NCBI GenBank assembly: GCA_045600205.1
Contig: JAZRXM010000020.1
Location: 1-22,509 of the forward strand
Reading direction: 5' to 3'
DNA: 22,509 nt
Source of the DNA: Firm-04 sp045600205
Lineage (GTDB): Bacteria > Bacillota > Clostridia > Oscillospirales > Ruminococcaceae
Under the pieces are notes generated by a model. The model was not told the DNA's origin. It ran no database searches and worked only from the letters and a program-made list of their open reading frames with translations. Below, piece after piece: positions 1 through 8,228 of the stretch. The first letter of the stretch is position 1. Each line of letters starts with the position of its first letter. Made by a program: the position numbers and the translations under genes.

Positions 1-21
1 TTCGTGCCTTACAGCACTTCT

Positions 22-49
22 ATTATACCATGTTTATCGCTTTTGTCGA
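22..49 (-). promoter_or_regulatory. Putative sigma-A promoter reading out of the left edge
   Basis: On the minus strand TCGACA (44-49) is separated by 16 bp from a perfect TATAAT (22-27). It would drive a leftward gene that lies outside the window. The -35 has one mismatch and no gene is visible, so this is a moderate call. Confidence 0.45.
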
Positions 50-59
50 TACTTCGCGG

Positions 60-297
60 GTTTTATTTGGTTTGAGGAGAGACTGATTATACACGGTTCA
101 TTCGAAGATACACCTTATGGCACGGTACATCACATAGATTAAAGCGTGCAGATTCGTCAAACAGCGAAGATTGGAGCCGTTATGGAAGACAGCCAAACGC
201 CGAATCTGGTCATTCCGAGCGAAATCGGGCTAAGCTTTTCATATAGAAGCCTATTATTTCTGCAATGCATCGCAGATACTACTTTATCTACAAGCAG
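60..297. other. Leading stretch without a recognisable gene
   Basis: No convincing coding sequence is visible in about 300 bp. Short open stretches exist in all three plus frames (for example ATG at 182, 45 codons), but none has a good ribosome binding site or a recognisable motif. An 8-bp perfect inverted repeat, CAGATTCG (149-156) and CGAATCTG (201-208), is followed by a short repeat and a rho-independent terminator on the plus strand. The stretch could therefore be the 3' part of a transcript or a decayed gene. No plus-strand promoter was found. Confidence 0.3.
264..288 (+). repeat. 25-bp repeat, copy 1 (partner at 3378-3402)
   Basis: These 25 bases match 3378-3402 at 24 of 25 positions; the only difference is T versus A at position 17. 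Both copies lie about 10 nt upstream of a plus-strand terminator hairpin. This suggests a shared 3'-UTR module or the scar of a duplication. Confidence 0.7.
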
Positions 298-336
298 AAC
301 CGCCCATGCCGAATGACATGAGCGGTTTTTGTTTTG
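298..336 (+). terminator. Rho-independent terminator
   Basis: An 11-bp stem with one mismatch (AACCGCCCATG pairing with CATGAGCGGTT) is followed by a T-rich tail. It would end a rightward transcript from 1-297. Read leftward, downstream of the 355-1485 gene, it has no T-run, so it is at best weak in that direction. Confidence 0.6.
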
Positions 337-354
337 CGGTTATTCGGTGATCCC

Positions 355-1485
355 TTATTGTTGCTCCGAAGCGATTGCTTCAACGTCGACCGCAAAGCTG
401 TTATATGGGCGGTTGTCAAAAATCCATTTCTCGCAGTTGGGGTAGGAAAAAGCAGCCAGTTCATCTTTTGTCATGGTGACACGGATGCGGTATACGGGGT
501 CAAGCGTACCGTGCAGGTCATTGGCAAGTGCCTGATACTGTGCTTTTTGCGCTTCCTGATAGGCATCATTTGCTGCATGAGCAGCGGTGGCAACTTCGAT
601 ATCCTGCTCCAGTTTTTCTTGCAGAAATTCTCCATCTACGATGTATTTGTTGAGAATTGCTTCACCGTAGAATGCAACTCTCTGTTCGTAGAAATTCTTG
701 TCCCACAGATATCCATTGGGTGAGCCTGTCTGATAGAGTGCAGGACCGTATTTCAGTTCATCGCCCTGTTTCAGCAGTTGCCAGAGCACCTCCGGGAGAT
801 TGCGCTCATGGGCGAAATCCAGATAATACTCTGCAATTGTGCGTCCCTTGTAGACAAAGCTGTCATCCAAAACGGTTGGCGAGATATACAGCGTGAGCAA
901 ATCGGAGCCTTTGGCATTTTGCAGTTCTTTTTCCAGTCCGAAGGTTACAAGCAGTCCATGCCAGTTTCCCATGCCTTCATCCTCTGAGGTATGCGCACTT
1001 CCTTCCGTAGGATACAGTTCGTTGTTATCGGAAACGGGCGGCGGCGTGACGGTGTTCGTTTGCTTGGGTGCATCGGTGATGATCGGAGCAATGCCTGTCA
1101 CCTGCGGAGAAATTTCCGTAACAGACGGGATTTGCGGCTCAAAATCGCCCGTGATTACAAGTGTCGTGCCGTCCGATACAGCAGGGGATTGCGGTGTTGC
1201 GGATACGGGCACAGTGCCTTTTGACGATACGGGTGAGGTTTCGGACGGTACAATCGAAGCATTGCTGCTTTCTTCGGCGATACTCGGTTTTTGCGGCTTT
1301 ATCGCATCGGAATGCCGAAATGCAGCCACACCGCCGATGACTGTCAGACAAAGGCAGGCAGCAGCCGCACTCCACGCGGCAATGCTGCGGGTATGTGTTC
1401 TATGCATGGAAATCGGAGCATCTGCTTCGGAAATCAGCTTTTCATCCACATATTCCATGCTGTCAAGCATCTGATTCTTTTTCAT
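355..1485 (-). CDS. Single-pass membrane protein, probable regulator of the adjacent ECF sigma factor
   Basis: This 376-aa protein overlaps the ECF sigma factor by 4 bp (ATGA), so the two genes are translationally coupled. It has a cytoplasmic N-terminus of about 35 residues with a conserved-looking motif (LDSMEYVDEKLI). One membrane segment follows at about 36-56 (AAWSAAAACLCLTVIGGVAA), then a Ser/Thr/Pro-rich linker (about 60-165) and an extracytoplasmic domain (about 170-376) of helices and a QEAQKAQYQ-type stretch. I see no zinc-binding HxxxCxxC anti-sigma motif. The position and topology suggest an anti-sigma or signal-sensing partner, but that is inference. The extracytoplasmic domain is not one I recognise. 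Confidence 0.7.
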   Translation of the reverse strand: MKKNQMLDSMEYVDEKLISEADAPISMHRTHTRSIAAWSAAAACLCLTVIGGVAAFRHSDAIKPQKPSIAEESSNASIVPSETSPVSSKGTVPVSATPQSPAVSDGTTLVITGDFEPQIPSVTEISPQVTGIAPIITDAPKQTNTVTPPPVSDNNELYPTEGSAHTSEDEGMGNWHGLLVTFGLEKELQNAKGSDLLTLYISPTVLDDSFVYKGRTIAEYYLDFAHERNLPEVLWQLLKQGDELKYGPALYQTGSPNGYLWDKNFYEQRVAFYGEAILNKYIVDGEFLQEKLEQDIEVATAAHAANDAYQEAQKAQYQALANDLHGTLDPVYRIRVTMTKDELAAFSYPNCEKWIFDNRPYNSFAVDVEAIASEQQ

Positions 1486-2042
1486 AATGAGTAGCCCTCC
1501 TTCATCAAAAAGTCTTTGAGGTCATTGCGGGTACGGAACAGCGTGGTTTTGACTTTGCTTTCCTTGATGCCGAGCCGCTCTGCGATTTCGGTGATGGAAT
1601 CCAGATAGAAGTAACGCCGCATGAAAATGATGCGTTTTTCTTGTTTTTGCGTCAATAGAAAGCGACTGATGGTTTCTCCGAGTATTTTTTTGTCCAGAAC
1701 GGCTTCCACATTTTCGGATGCAGGCAGGCAAAGCTCCAGTTCTTCGGAAAGTTCCACGAGCAATGCGTCGCGTTTCAGACTTTTTTGCGCCCGACAGCGG
1801 TCAATGGAAAGGTGTCTGATGATGCGCACAAGAAAAGCATAGAGATAATTTCGCGGCTCGTTGGGCGGAATCAGACGCCATGCTTCCAGATATGTGTCGT
1901 TTTCGCATTCTTCGGCAGTCATGCGGTCGCCGGTGATGTGATAAGAAATTTCGCGTAATCTGGTGCCGTATTGCTCGGCTGTACGCTGAATGGCGGATTC
2001 ATTGCGCTGTAAAAACAATTCGACGATATTTGCATCTTCCAA
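1482..2042 (-). CDS. ECF-type RNA polymerase sigma factor
   Basis: This 186-aa protein has the two domains of an extracytoplasmic-function sigma factor. Region 2 is at about residues 10-80 (AEECENDTYLEAWRLIPPNEP, then the FLVRIIRHLSIDRCR segment that contacts the -10 and core). Region 4 is a helix-turn-helix at about 125-175 (RRYFYLDSITEIAERLGIKESKV). The start is a TTG codon at 2042-2040, preceded by AAAGGAGG eight bases away; no better in-frame ATG exists. It should direct RNA polymerase to a small regulon, probably including its own operon and the overlapping membrane protein gene downstream. A sigma-A promoter and a possible ECF-type promoter both lie upstream. Confidence 0.9.
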   Translation of the reverse strand: MEDANIVELFLQRNESAIQRTAEQYGTRLREISYHITGDRMTAEECENDTYLEAWRLIPPNEPRNYLYAFLVRIIRHLSIDRCRAQKSLKRDALLVELSEELELCLPASENVEAVLDKKILGETISRFLLTQKQEKRIIFMRRYFYLDSITEIAERLGIKESKVKTTLFRTRNDLKDFLMKEGYSL

Positions 2043-2090
2043 TGCCCTGACCTCCTTTCCTGTTGTGCTGAATAAGGCCTTACACCCATG

Positions 2091-2119
2091 ATAGCGTATT
2101 ATTCTGGCGGTTGGTTACA
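2091..2119 (-). promoter_or_regulatory. Possible ECF-type autoregulatory promoter
   Basis: On the minus strand TGTAACC (2113-2119) is followed after 16 bp by CGCTAT (2091-2096). A -35 containing AAC with a CG-containing -10 is typical of ECF sigma promoters in Firmicutes. It sits about 50 bp upstream of the ECF sigma start codon. The resemblance is by eye only. Confidence 0.35.
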
Positions 2120-2165
2120 GTTTTTGAAAAAAGAAATTCTATCCGCCGCATTTGCGATTTGCTCT

Positions 2166-2194
2166 ATTATAGCAGATCGGCATGGAAAATGCAA
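2166..2194 (-). promoter_or_regulatory. Sigma-A promoter for the ECF sigma operon
   Basis: On the minus strand TTGCAT (2189-2194), a 17-bp spacer and a perfect TATAAT (2166-2171) lie about 125 bp upstream of the TTG start of the ECF sigma gene. Confidence 0.65.
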
Positions 2195-2250
2195 GCGCGA
2201 AAAAATCATGAACAGCCTTTATTTTCGTGCTTTCCGTTTGGAGACGGTGC

Positions 2251-2279
2251 TTGACAAATCCCTGAAAATATGGCAGAAT
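2251..2279 (+). promoter_or_regulatory. Sigma-A promoter for the LRR-dockerin gene
   Basis: TTGACA (2251-2256), a 17-bp spacer and CAGAAT (2274-2279) precede the gene starting at 2362. The -35 is perfect and the -10 matches at 4 of 6 positions. Confidence 0.6.
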
Positions 2280-2361
2280 AGAGATATCATCTGCAAAGGA
2301 CACTGTGCAAGTCGGATGATTGAATGGATAAAATTTGCCGGTGCAGGAGGAATTGACATAT

Positions 2362-3372
2362 ATGAAAGGTCAAAAATGGTTGTCTGTTGTTTTATGTTGC
2401 GGCATGGTCTGTATTTCTGATGTATCAGGATCCTTTTCGATGAACACTGCTGCCGTATCGTGCGGATGTGTGTCTGCAATGACAAAAACGGAAGCAGATA
2501 TGCAGTTTACATACGATACGGATACCATCAATCGGAGAATCACAATTACCGGTGTAAAGTGTTCGGATATTTCGAAAATTACGAGCATTACGATTCCTGA
2601 AACCATTGCAGATATGCCTGTCATCGGGATTGGTTATATGGCGTTTCGGGATTATACGGCACTGTCCTCCATTTCTTTGCCGAATACATTGACCGCTATC
2701 GGGGAATGTGCATTTTATAATTGTAAAAGTCTGACGACTGTTGAATTACCGGATTCTCTTTCGGCAGTAGAATATCGCGCATTTTACGGCTGCACGGGTC
2801 TGACCTCTGTCACGATTCCCGATTCCGTCACGAAAATTGGGGAAGAAGCATTTAAAGTGTGTACCAATCTCACAGATGTCAGCATTCCGCAAACTGTTGA
2901 CTATATCGGGAAATCGGCATTTGAGGGATGTGAGAGTCTGGCAGACATCACGCTTCCTGCTTCGGTATTGGAAATTGAAAGAAAAGCGTTTGCGGACTGT
3001 GACAATCTGGCATCTGTCACACTGCTTTCTTGGTACATTCAGATTGCAGATGATGCGTTTGCGCCTTGCAATACGCTGTATGGATATTATCATTCGGATG
3101 TGGAGCGCTATGCGGTTTTTCACAAGATTCCGTTTGTTGTATTGGATGCTGTGACAACAACAACGATAACAACGGCATCTGTCGTGGAAGAACGGTTGGG
3201 AGATATCAACGCAGACGGACAGGTTTCCGTTGCAGATGCGGTTTTGCTTGCAAGAATTCTTGTGGAGGACAAACAGGCGGGATACGCTGAAAAAGCGGTT
3301 ACGGATATCAATGCGGATGGTTTGCTGACAATTGCGGATGTTTCCGAAATCCTGCAAATGTTGGCATCCTGA
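2362..3372 (+). CDS. Secreted BspA-like leucine-rich-repeat protein with C-terminal dockerin
   Basis: The ATG at 2362 is chosen because AGGAGG (2345-2350) lies upstream and a signal peptide follows (MKGQKWLSVVLCCGMVC); an upstream in-frame TTG lacks these. The 336-aa protein has about six LRR_5 repeats of about 23 residues at roughly 65-235, with units such as LTSVTIPDSVTKIGEEAF. A Thr-rich linker at about 263-273 leads into a type I dockerin with two Ca-binding loops (DINADGQVSVAD and DINADGLLTIAD). It is probably secreted and docked onto a cohesin-bearing scaffold; the repeats suggest protein or surface binding. The ligand is unknown. It is convergent with the M4 protease gene and shares its terminator. 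Confidence 0.85.
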   Translation: MKGQKWLSVVLCCGMVCISDVSGSFSMNTAAVSCGCVSAMTKTEADMQFTYDTDTINRRITITGVKCSDISKITSITIPETIADMPVIGIGYMAFRDYTALSSISLPNTLTAIGECAFYNCKSLTTVELPDSLSAVEYRAFYGCTGLTSVTIPDSVTKIGEEAFKVCTNLTDVSIPQTVDYIGKSAFEGCESLADITLPASVLEIERKAFADCDNLASVTLLSWYIQIADDAFAPCNTLYGYYHSDVERYAVFHKIPFVVLDAVTTTTITTASVVEERLGDINADGQVSVADAVLLARILVEDKQAGYAEKAVTDINADGLLTIADVSEILQMLAS

Positions 3373-3377
3373 GAATG

Positions 3378-3402
3378 AATGCATCGCAGATACAACTTTA
3401 TC
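3378..3402 (+). repeat. 25-bp repeat, copy 2 (partner at 264-288)
   Basis: It starts five bases after the stop codon of the LRR-dockerin gene and ends just before the terminator stem. It matches copy 1 at 24 of 25 positions. Confidence 0.7.
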
Positions 3403-3410
3403 AAAAGACA

Positions 3411-3447
3411 AAAACGAACCCTGCTGATGCAGGGCTCGTTTTTTTAG
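3411..3447. terminator. Bidirectional terminator between convergent genes
   Basis: The stem CGAACCCTGC / GCAGGGCTCG with a TGAT loop is followed by seven T on the plus strand. On the minus strand it is followed by TTTTTGTCTTTT. It can end both the LRR-dockerin transcript and the M4 protease transcript. Confidence 0.85.
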
Positions 3448-3465
3448 GATATATGGGAAAGGGGA

Positions 3466-5469
3466 TTATTTATTAAAGTTTTTGGTCAGCTGAGTCACGG
3501 CATCGGAGTATTTTACAATTGCTCTGTTAATGAGCGTAGAATCACTCGAATTCAGTACGCCGTCAAAGTTGACATCAGCGGCAGCAAGCTGCTGACAGGT
3601 CAGATCATAACTGTGAGAGGAAATGACAGAGGAAAGAATAATGACATCCGAAACATCATAGTAGCTGTCACCGTTGAGGTCGCCGCGTCTGTATTTGCCG
3701 CTGCCCTCGGAATGCAGGTTGACCTCATCGAAAGCGTGAACGACCTTCATTTTCAGGTTATCTCTGGTGGTCTTGTTGGTGGTGTAAGAGTTAATGACCT
3801 TATCTGCTGCCTTGAATACAGCCAGACGGGCATCCTTGAACTTTGCTTTATCTGCGCCCTGCGGCAGATAATCCAGAGAAGTGAACCAGATTCTGCGAGC
3901 GAGATCCTGACTCAGACCAGCCTTGTCCATCAGGTATGCAGCATGGGAAAGAACGGTAGAACCTTCGTGGCACTCCATATTCTTGAAGTCAGAAGCAGTG
4001 GTGTACTTGTAGATCTGACCGCCGTACCATGCACCTGCGATGGAAGGCAGGGTGACACGGTAATCTCTGGTGTATTTGGTATCCCAGTTCAGATTTTTGT
4101 ACATATCTGCGCCGAGTACCCAGTCCTGATGCGAATCTGCGTACTCGCCGAGAATATCGCTGTAACCTTCATTCAGGCAGCCGGTTTCGCCTTGGGTGCT
4201 GCTGAAGTTCCACTTTGCCTTATAGCCGGAAATGCGGTGGGTGTATTCATGTGCGGCTACATCGCGGGCAGCAGCGGTATACGCATTGACATTGTCCTGA
4301 CGCTCAAAGCCCAACTTGATGTAGTTGCCGAAGCAGCTTGCGTGAGCATCGCCATCAGCGCGACCGCCAACGTTTGCGGGTTCAACACAGAGCAGAGAGC
4401 TGTTGCCGTCAGTGCCCTTCCATCCGTAGTAGTAATAGAAAGTATCATATACCTGTTCCATCTGGTACATCGTGCCGGCAGCAATCTGATCGCCGAGTTC
4501 TGTTGTCCAGTTGTTGGGAATCGATTCGCCCGTACCCTCATGCTTCAGGGTGTAGCCGTCCAGCCAATCCTTGCGGTTGTTTTCAAACCACTTGGGATTA
4601 TTGTTCAGGTAATTCTGACCATAGGTAGCGCATACGCGTTCCATTTCGCATTCGATAGACTTTTCCATGACCACGCGGATATTTCTGGGCTGGTCGAACA
4701 TGATGTGTTTGCTCCAGTTATAGGTCTTGTCATAGTCATACAGCATCTGGATGGTGAAATTCTTGGTGCCGGTGATCGGGTTATTGCTCTTGGCGGAATA
4801 GTAGTAGCTTTCCTGCTTGGTGTAGCCGTCATCGGTGATCTCAGAGATGATTTCACCGTTCTGAGCGTCAACGAATGCGCCGGAAATAGCAGCTTCAGCG
4901 GGAAGTTCTGCGAGCCATGCGAGCTTGTGCGTGCCGTCTTGATCTGAAACGATGATCAGTTCAGCGTTATGCAAAGTGCCGTAGCCGTATTTTTCACGCA
5001 GCAGAGCAGAAGCCATACCGGAAGAAATTGCGGGTGTAACATCCATATCAAGCTGTGCAAAGCTGCTGCTCAGGTACTCTGCCTGCTTGGTTGCCTTGTC
5101 AACAACCAGTTTTACAAAGCCGTCAGCCACCTTGACACCCTGATAGGTCTGCTGGAACGTATAAACGGTATTGAATTCATTGCTGTCGGAAGCGTCAACA
5201 AAAGCAAGTTCCTTGCTGACATTCTGAATGCCAAGCTGGGATGCGATCGATGCGATGACAGCTTTTGCATCCTTTTTATTGGAAATCTTTTTTGCAGAGA
5301 ATGATCCGTCAACTGTGGTCAGCCCATCTTCTCTGGTGACATCAGCAAGGGATTCCAGTGCGACAGCGGGAGCTGCCTTGAATGCCATTGCAGATACAGG
5401 CATTGCTGTGGATGCAAGTGTTGCAAGAATTGTTGCGGCGATGAGAATGGATTTTGCGTTGCGTTTCAT
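3466..5469 (-). CDS. Secreted thermolysin-like M4 zinc metalloprotease with C-terminal dockerin
   Basis: The 667-aa preproprotein starts with a signal peptide (about 1-27, ending PVSAMA). A propeptide with FTP- and PepSY-like character spans about 40-215, and the M4 catalytic domain about 240-590. The zinc site is HEYTH (407-411, with catalytic Glu408) plus Glu434 of NEGYSD. His501 in CHEGSTVLSHAAYLM matches the transition-state His of thermolysin. A dockerin follows at about 596-660 (loops DLNGDSYYDVSD and DVNFDGVLNSSD), so the enzyme is probably carried on a cohesin scaffold. This would be a complex-bound endopeptidase, which is less usual than glycosidases there. GGAGG lies eight bases before the ATG. 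Expression starts from a perfect sigma-A promoter 280 bp upstream, leaving a long structured leader. Confidence 0.93.
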   Translation of the reverse strand: MKRNAKSILIAATILATLASTAMPVSAMAFKAAPAVALESLADVTREDGLTTVDGSFSAKKISNKKDAKAVIASIASQLGIQNVSKELAFVDASDSNEFNTVYTFQQTYQGVKVADGFVKLVVDKATKQAEYLSSSFAQLDMDVTPAISSGMASALLREKYGYGTLHNAELIIVSDQDGTHKLAWLAELPAEAAISGAFVDAQNGEIISEITDDGYTKQESYYYSAKSNNPITGTKNFTIQMLYDYDKTYNWSKHIMFDQPRNIRVVMEKSIECEMERVCATYGQNYLNNNPKWFENNRKDWLDGYTLKHEGTGESIPNNWTTELGDQIAAGTMYQMEQVYDTFYYYYGWKGTDGNSSLLCVEPANVGGRADGDAHASCFGNYIKLGFERQDNVNAYTAAARDVAAHEYTHRISGYKAKWNFSSTQGETGCLNEGYSDILGEYADSHQDWVLGADMYKNLNWDTKYTRDYRVTLPSIAGAWYGGQIYKYTTASDFKNMECHEGSTVLSHAAYLMDKAGLSQDLARRIWFTSLDYLPQGADKAKFKDARLAVFKAADKVINSYTTNKTTRDNLKMKVVHAFDEVNLHSEGSGKYRRGDLNGDSYYDVSDVIILSSVISSHSYDLTCQQLAAADVNFDGVLNSSDSTLINRAIVKYSDAVTQLTKNFNK

Positions 5470-5746
5470 AATAAATCCTCCAAAAAGTATTCTGATGTTG
5501 TTGCATCAGTTAAAATATATATAACGGGTACAAAGCACAGAATGCGCTTTTGTACGTCCGTTACGAGCGTAAATGAATTAAAAAGATGAATGGTGAAAAT
5601 AAAGTAAAATGATAGATAAAGATAAAAATATGAAATTGTCAAAGAGAAACAGGAAACAGCAAACATGAACCCGTACCGTTTATGGAAAACACAGTATTGT
5701 CATGTTCGAAATCCGTGTGCCGGAAATACCGACCCCTTGAAAACAA
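5470..5746 (-). promoter_or_regulatory. Long structured 5' leader of the M4 protease mRNA
   Basis: About 280 nt separate the promoter from the start codon. A strong stem-loop lies at 5523-5562 (arms AACGG..GTACAAA and TTTGTAC.CGTT). A second perfect 6-bp hairpin at 5492-5509 (CTGATG / CATCAG) sits about 10 nt upstream of the Shine-Dalgarno sequence (5477-5481). The rest is AT-rich. I do not recognise a known riboswitch class; it may control translation or mRNA stability. Confidence 0.5.
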
Positions 5747-5751
5747 TTCGT

Positions 5752-5780
5752 ATTATAGCACAGGTCGTTCTGATTGTCAA
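5752..5780 (-). promoter_or_regulatory. Perfect sigma-A promoter of the M4 protease gene
   Basis: The minus strand reads TTGACA (5775-5780), a 17-bp spacer and TATAAT (5752-5757), consensus at all 12 positions. Confidence 0.85.
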
Positions 5781-5937
5781 GCGTTTTTTAATAATAATTT
5801 ATAAATTGCGTTTTACGCTGCCTTTCATCATATTGCAAGGGATTGTTATTGTTTACTATTTTTATTTTTGAATTGTGAGAATATTATTTTGAATTGGCAG
5901 AAATAGATAAACTCATAATATCTTAATCATTTCTTAA

Positions 5938-5966
5938 TTGATTTTCATGTTTGATTGTGTTATACT
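5938..5966 (+). promoter_or_regulatory. Extended -10 promoter of the LRR-transglutaminase gene
   Basis: TTGATT (5938-5943), 17 bp and TATACT (5961-5966) with a TG extension (5958-5959). The leader contains a small perfect hairpin, GGTGA / TCACC (5973-5987), directly before AAGGAGG. Between 5781 and 5937 the sequence is AT-rich and holds no gene that I can see. Confidence 0.7.
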
Positions 5967-6006
5967 GTCCGTGGTGAGTCAATCACCAGAAGGAGGTTAT
6001 ATACCA

Positions 6007-8130
6007 ATGAAATTTACAAAAGTCACAGCAGCTATTCTCTCTGTCACCGCACTCGCAACCATGCCATGTATTCCTGAAGTCGCTCATGTTCTTCCTGATT
6101 ACAGCATTTCCGCAAGTGCCGTTTCCATGCCGGAAGACTATGTCACCGTCAACGGCATCAGCTATGTCATCCAGACCGATGATGACGGCACCAAGATGGC
6201 TTCCGTCAATGGTGTCAACACCAGCAGTACCACACTGACCATTCCTGCTACCATCAGCTGGAAAGGAAAGAGTGTTCAGGTCAAGTGCATCAATGCAAGT
6301 GCATTTTATGCCAGCCAGAAACTGCAAAATGTTGATCTGACCAAAGCAACCTATCTGCGCAGAATCTATGATGATGCTTTCCGCGGATCCTCTGTCACAA
6401 CGATCAAGATCGGCAGCACCGCAACCAATGCTCCGATGCTGACGATCGGCAACAATGTATTCACTGGTTCCAAAATTCAGACTGCAACATTCTATGGCAG
6501 AAGCGTTCAGATGACCGGTTACACTTTCTCAGGCTGCGATTATCTGAATACCGTCAGCTTTGAATCCACCGTCAAGTATATCACTCTTGGCGATGGCGTA
6601 TTCAGCGGAAACCGTGCGCTTCGAAACGTATACTTCAAGAATTCTACCGTTGACCTGCTGCTCGGTAAGTACTCTTTCTCGTCTTCTATGGTCAACAACA
6701 TCACGTTTCCGTCTACCCTGAAAACCATTCCTGACTATTGCTTCCAATACTGCACGCAGCTGACGAATTTCCAGATTCCTTCTTCTGTCACTACGCTCGG
6801 TAAGGGTGCATTTGAATATGCATATCTGCCTTCTACCGTCCGCCTCAGCAAGAATCTGAAATATGTCAATGATACGGCATTTGCAAACCTCTACAATACT
6901 TCCAGCTTCATTGTTGAGAGTGGCAACACCGCAATCAAAACCATCAACAGTGCGCTGTATTCCTACGACGGCAATACTCTGTACTGCTACCCGCCTAAGA
7001 GATATTCCACCAGTTTCACCTGCAATGCACGCACGATTCCGGACGGTGCTATTGCCAATAACACGTATCTGGTCTCGCTTTCTCTTCCGAATTATATTCC
7101 CCGCAGCATGGATACCAGACATTTCTATGGTTTGACCAGTCTGGAAAATCTGACTGTTTCTTCCACTGAAGCAAACCGCAGCGATTTTGTCGGCCGTTAC
7201 AAGACAGTGTTTGACCAGTCCAAGCTGCACAAGATCAATGGCAACGAAATTGTTGTTGCGCCCTCAAATGCTGAGCCTTATTTCTACAGCAAGTACAGCA
7301 GCTACATCAAGGAGCACTTCGATGAGTACGCCTACTATGACTTCATGGAGGATTATGTTGACAAGATGGCAACCTATGTTGCAAAGACTGTCACCAATTC
7401 TTCCATGACCGACCTCCAGAAAGCAGTCAAGCTGCGCAAATGGATCCTCGACCGTGTCACCTATGACCCGGAGGAAGCAAAATACTGGGATGATGTTGCA
7501 AAGGGTGTTCTCAATCCTTCCGGTGCGATGTCGTCCAAAAACCATGTGGATGCTTCGGTATTCCTGCACCAGAGAAACGGTGTCAGATACACGGTTTGCG
7601 AAGGCTATGCAAAATGCTACGCATTGCTGCTGAACAAGGCAGGCATTGAAGCCTATGAATGCTCCGGCGGTAACAAGAAGCAGTACAGCCTGGACGGTCA
7701 TGCATGGAATATGCTCAAACTTGGCGGCAAGTGGTATCATGCTGACTGCTGCTGGGATGATCAGAGCTACGAGGCGAAAAACGGTCTGGAATATAACAAC
7801 TTCCTCTGCACAGATGCTACGTTTAACAGCAACGGTCACCAGAATTATTACTGGGTGCTCTCTGGCGGTCCGTCCACTCGTCCGGAGGCGGTCACGAATA
7901 TCGCTGGACTTGGCAATGTTAACAGAGACAGCCACTACGACAAAAACGATCTTGCCAAGCTGAAGACCTACATCGGCAAGACTGTCACCAATGACCAGTC
8001 CCTGATCAATGCGGATATTGATATGGACGGCAAGATTACCCAGAATGACTACAATCTGCTGAATGCCTGCATCAACAGTTCCACGAAGGAAGTTTCTGCA
8101 CGCAACTGGATCTTCAAGTATTACGAATAA
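6007..8130 (+). CDS. Secreted LRR protein with transglutaminase-like domain and C-terminal dockerin
   Basis: The ATG at 6007 follows AAGGAGG and gives a 707-aa protein with a signal peptide (about 1-35); an upstream in-frame extension lacks these signals. LRR_5 (BspA-like) repeats cover about 65-430. A transglutaminase-like cysteine domain spans about 470-610, with a visible triad: Cys531 (VCEGYAKC), His565 (DGHAWNML) and Asp580 (HADCCWDD). A dockerin is at about 637-695 (NVNRDSHYDKND and DIDMDGKITQND loops). Such domains act as proteases or cross-linking enzymes on surface or extracellular proteins; the substrate here is unknown. It is divergent from the M4 protease gene across 537 bp and ends in its own terminator. 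The dockerin suggests assembly on the same scaffold as the protease. Confidence 0.88.
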   Translation: MKFTKVTAAILSVTALATMPCIPEVAHVLPDYSISASAVSMPEDYVTVNGISYVIQTDDDGTKMASVNGVNTSSTTLTIPATISWKGKSVQVKCINASAFYASQKLQNVDLTKATYLRRIYDDAFRGSSVTTIKIGSTATNAPMLTIGNNVFTGSKIQTATFYGRSVQMTGYTFSGCDYLNTVSFESTVKYITLGDGVFSGNRALRNVYFKNSTVDLLLGKYSFSSSMVNNITFPSTLKTIPDYCFQYCTQLTNFQIPSSVTTLGKGAFEYAYLPSTVRLSKNLKYVNDTAFANLYNTSSFIVESGNTAIKTINSALYSYDGNTLYCYPPKRYSTSFTCNARTIPDGAIANNTYLVSLSLPNYIPRSMDTRHFYGLTSLENLTVSSTEANRSDFVGRYKTVFDQSKLHKINGNEIVVAPSNAEPYFYSKYSSYIKEHFDEYAYYDFMEDYVDKMATYVAKTVTNSSMTDLQKAVKLRKWILDRVTYDPEEAKYWDDVAKGVLNPSGAMSSKNHVDASVFLHQRNGVRYTVCEGYAKCYALLLNKAGIEAYECSGGNKKQYSLDGHAWNMLKLGGKWYHADCCWDDQSYEAKNGLEYNNFLCTDATFNSNGHQNYYWVLSGGPSTRPEAVTNIAGLGNVNRDSHYDKNDLAKLKTYIGKTVTNDQSLINADIDMDGKITQNDYNLLNACINSSTKEVSARNWIFKYYE

Positions 8131-8141
8131 TCCTGTAAATC

Positions 8142-8178
8142 AAAAACACCCCTGTCATGATTATGGCGGGGGTGTTTT
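8142..8178 (+). terminator. Terminator of the LRR-transglutaminase gene
   Basis: A strong stem (AAAACACCCC / GGGGTGTTTT, with an inner CAT / ATG pair) starts 12 nt after the stop codon. Confidence 0.8.
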
Positions 8179-8228
8179 GTTGGATGAAAAAGCACGGGGT
8201 ATCATCCGCGATGCAGATGATATGATAG

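Noticed and set aside
182..318. A 45-codon gene in the left stretch
   Set aside because: There is no ribosome binding site or known motif, and the other frames look equally open.
3613..4947. Long open frame of 444 codons on the plus strand
   Set aside because: It lies entirely antisense to the M4 protease, whose catalytic motifs are intact, and shows no recognisable domain. It is a shadow frame.
5938..6006. Upstream extension of the LRR-transglutaminase protein
   Set aside because: The extension overlaps the promoter, leader hairpin and ribosome binding site. The ATG at 6007 begins a proper signal peptide.
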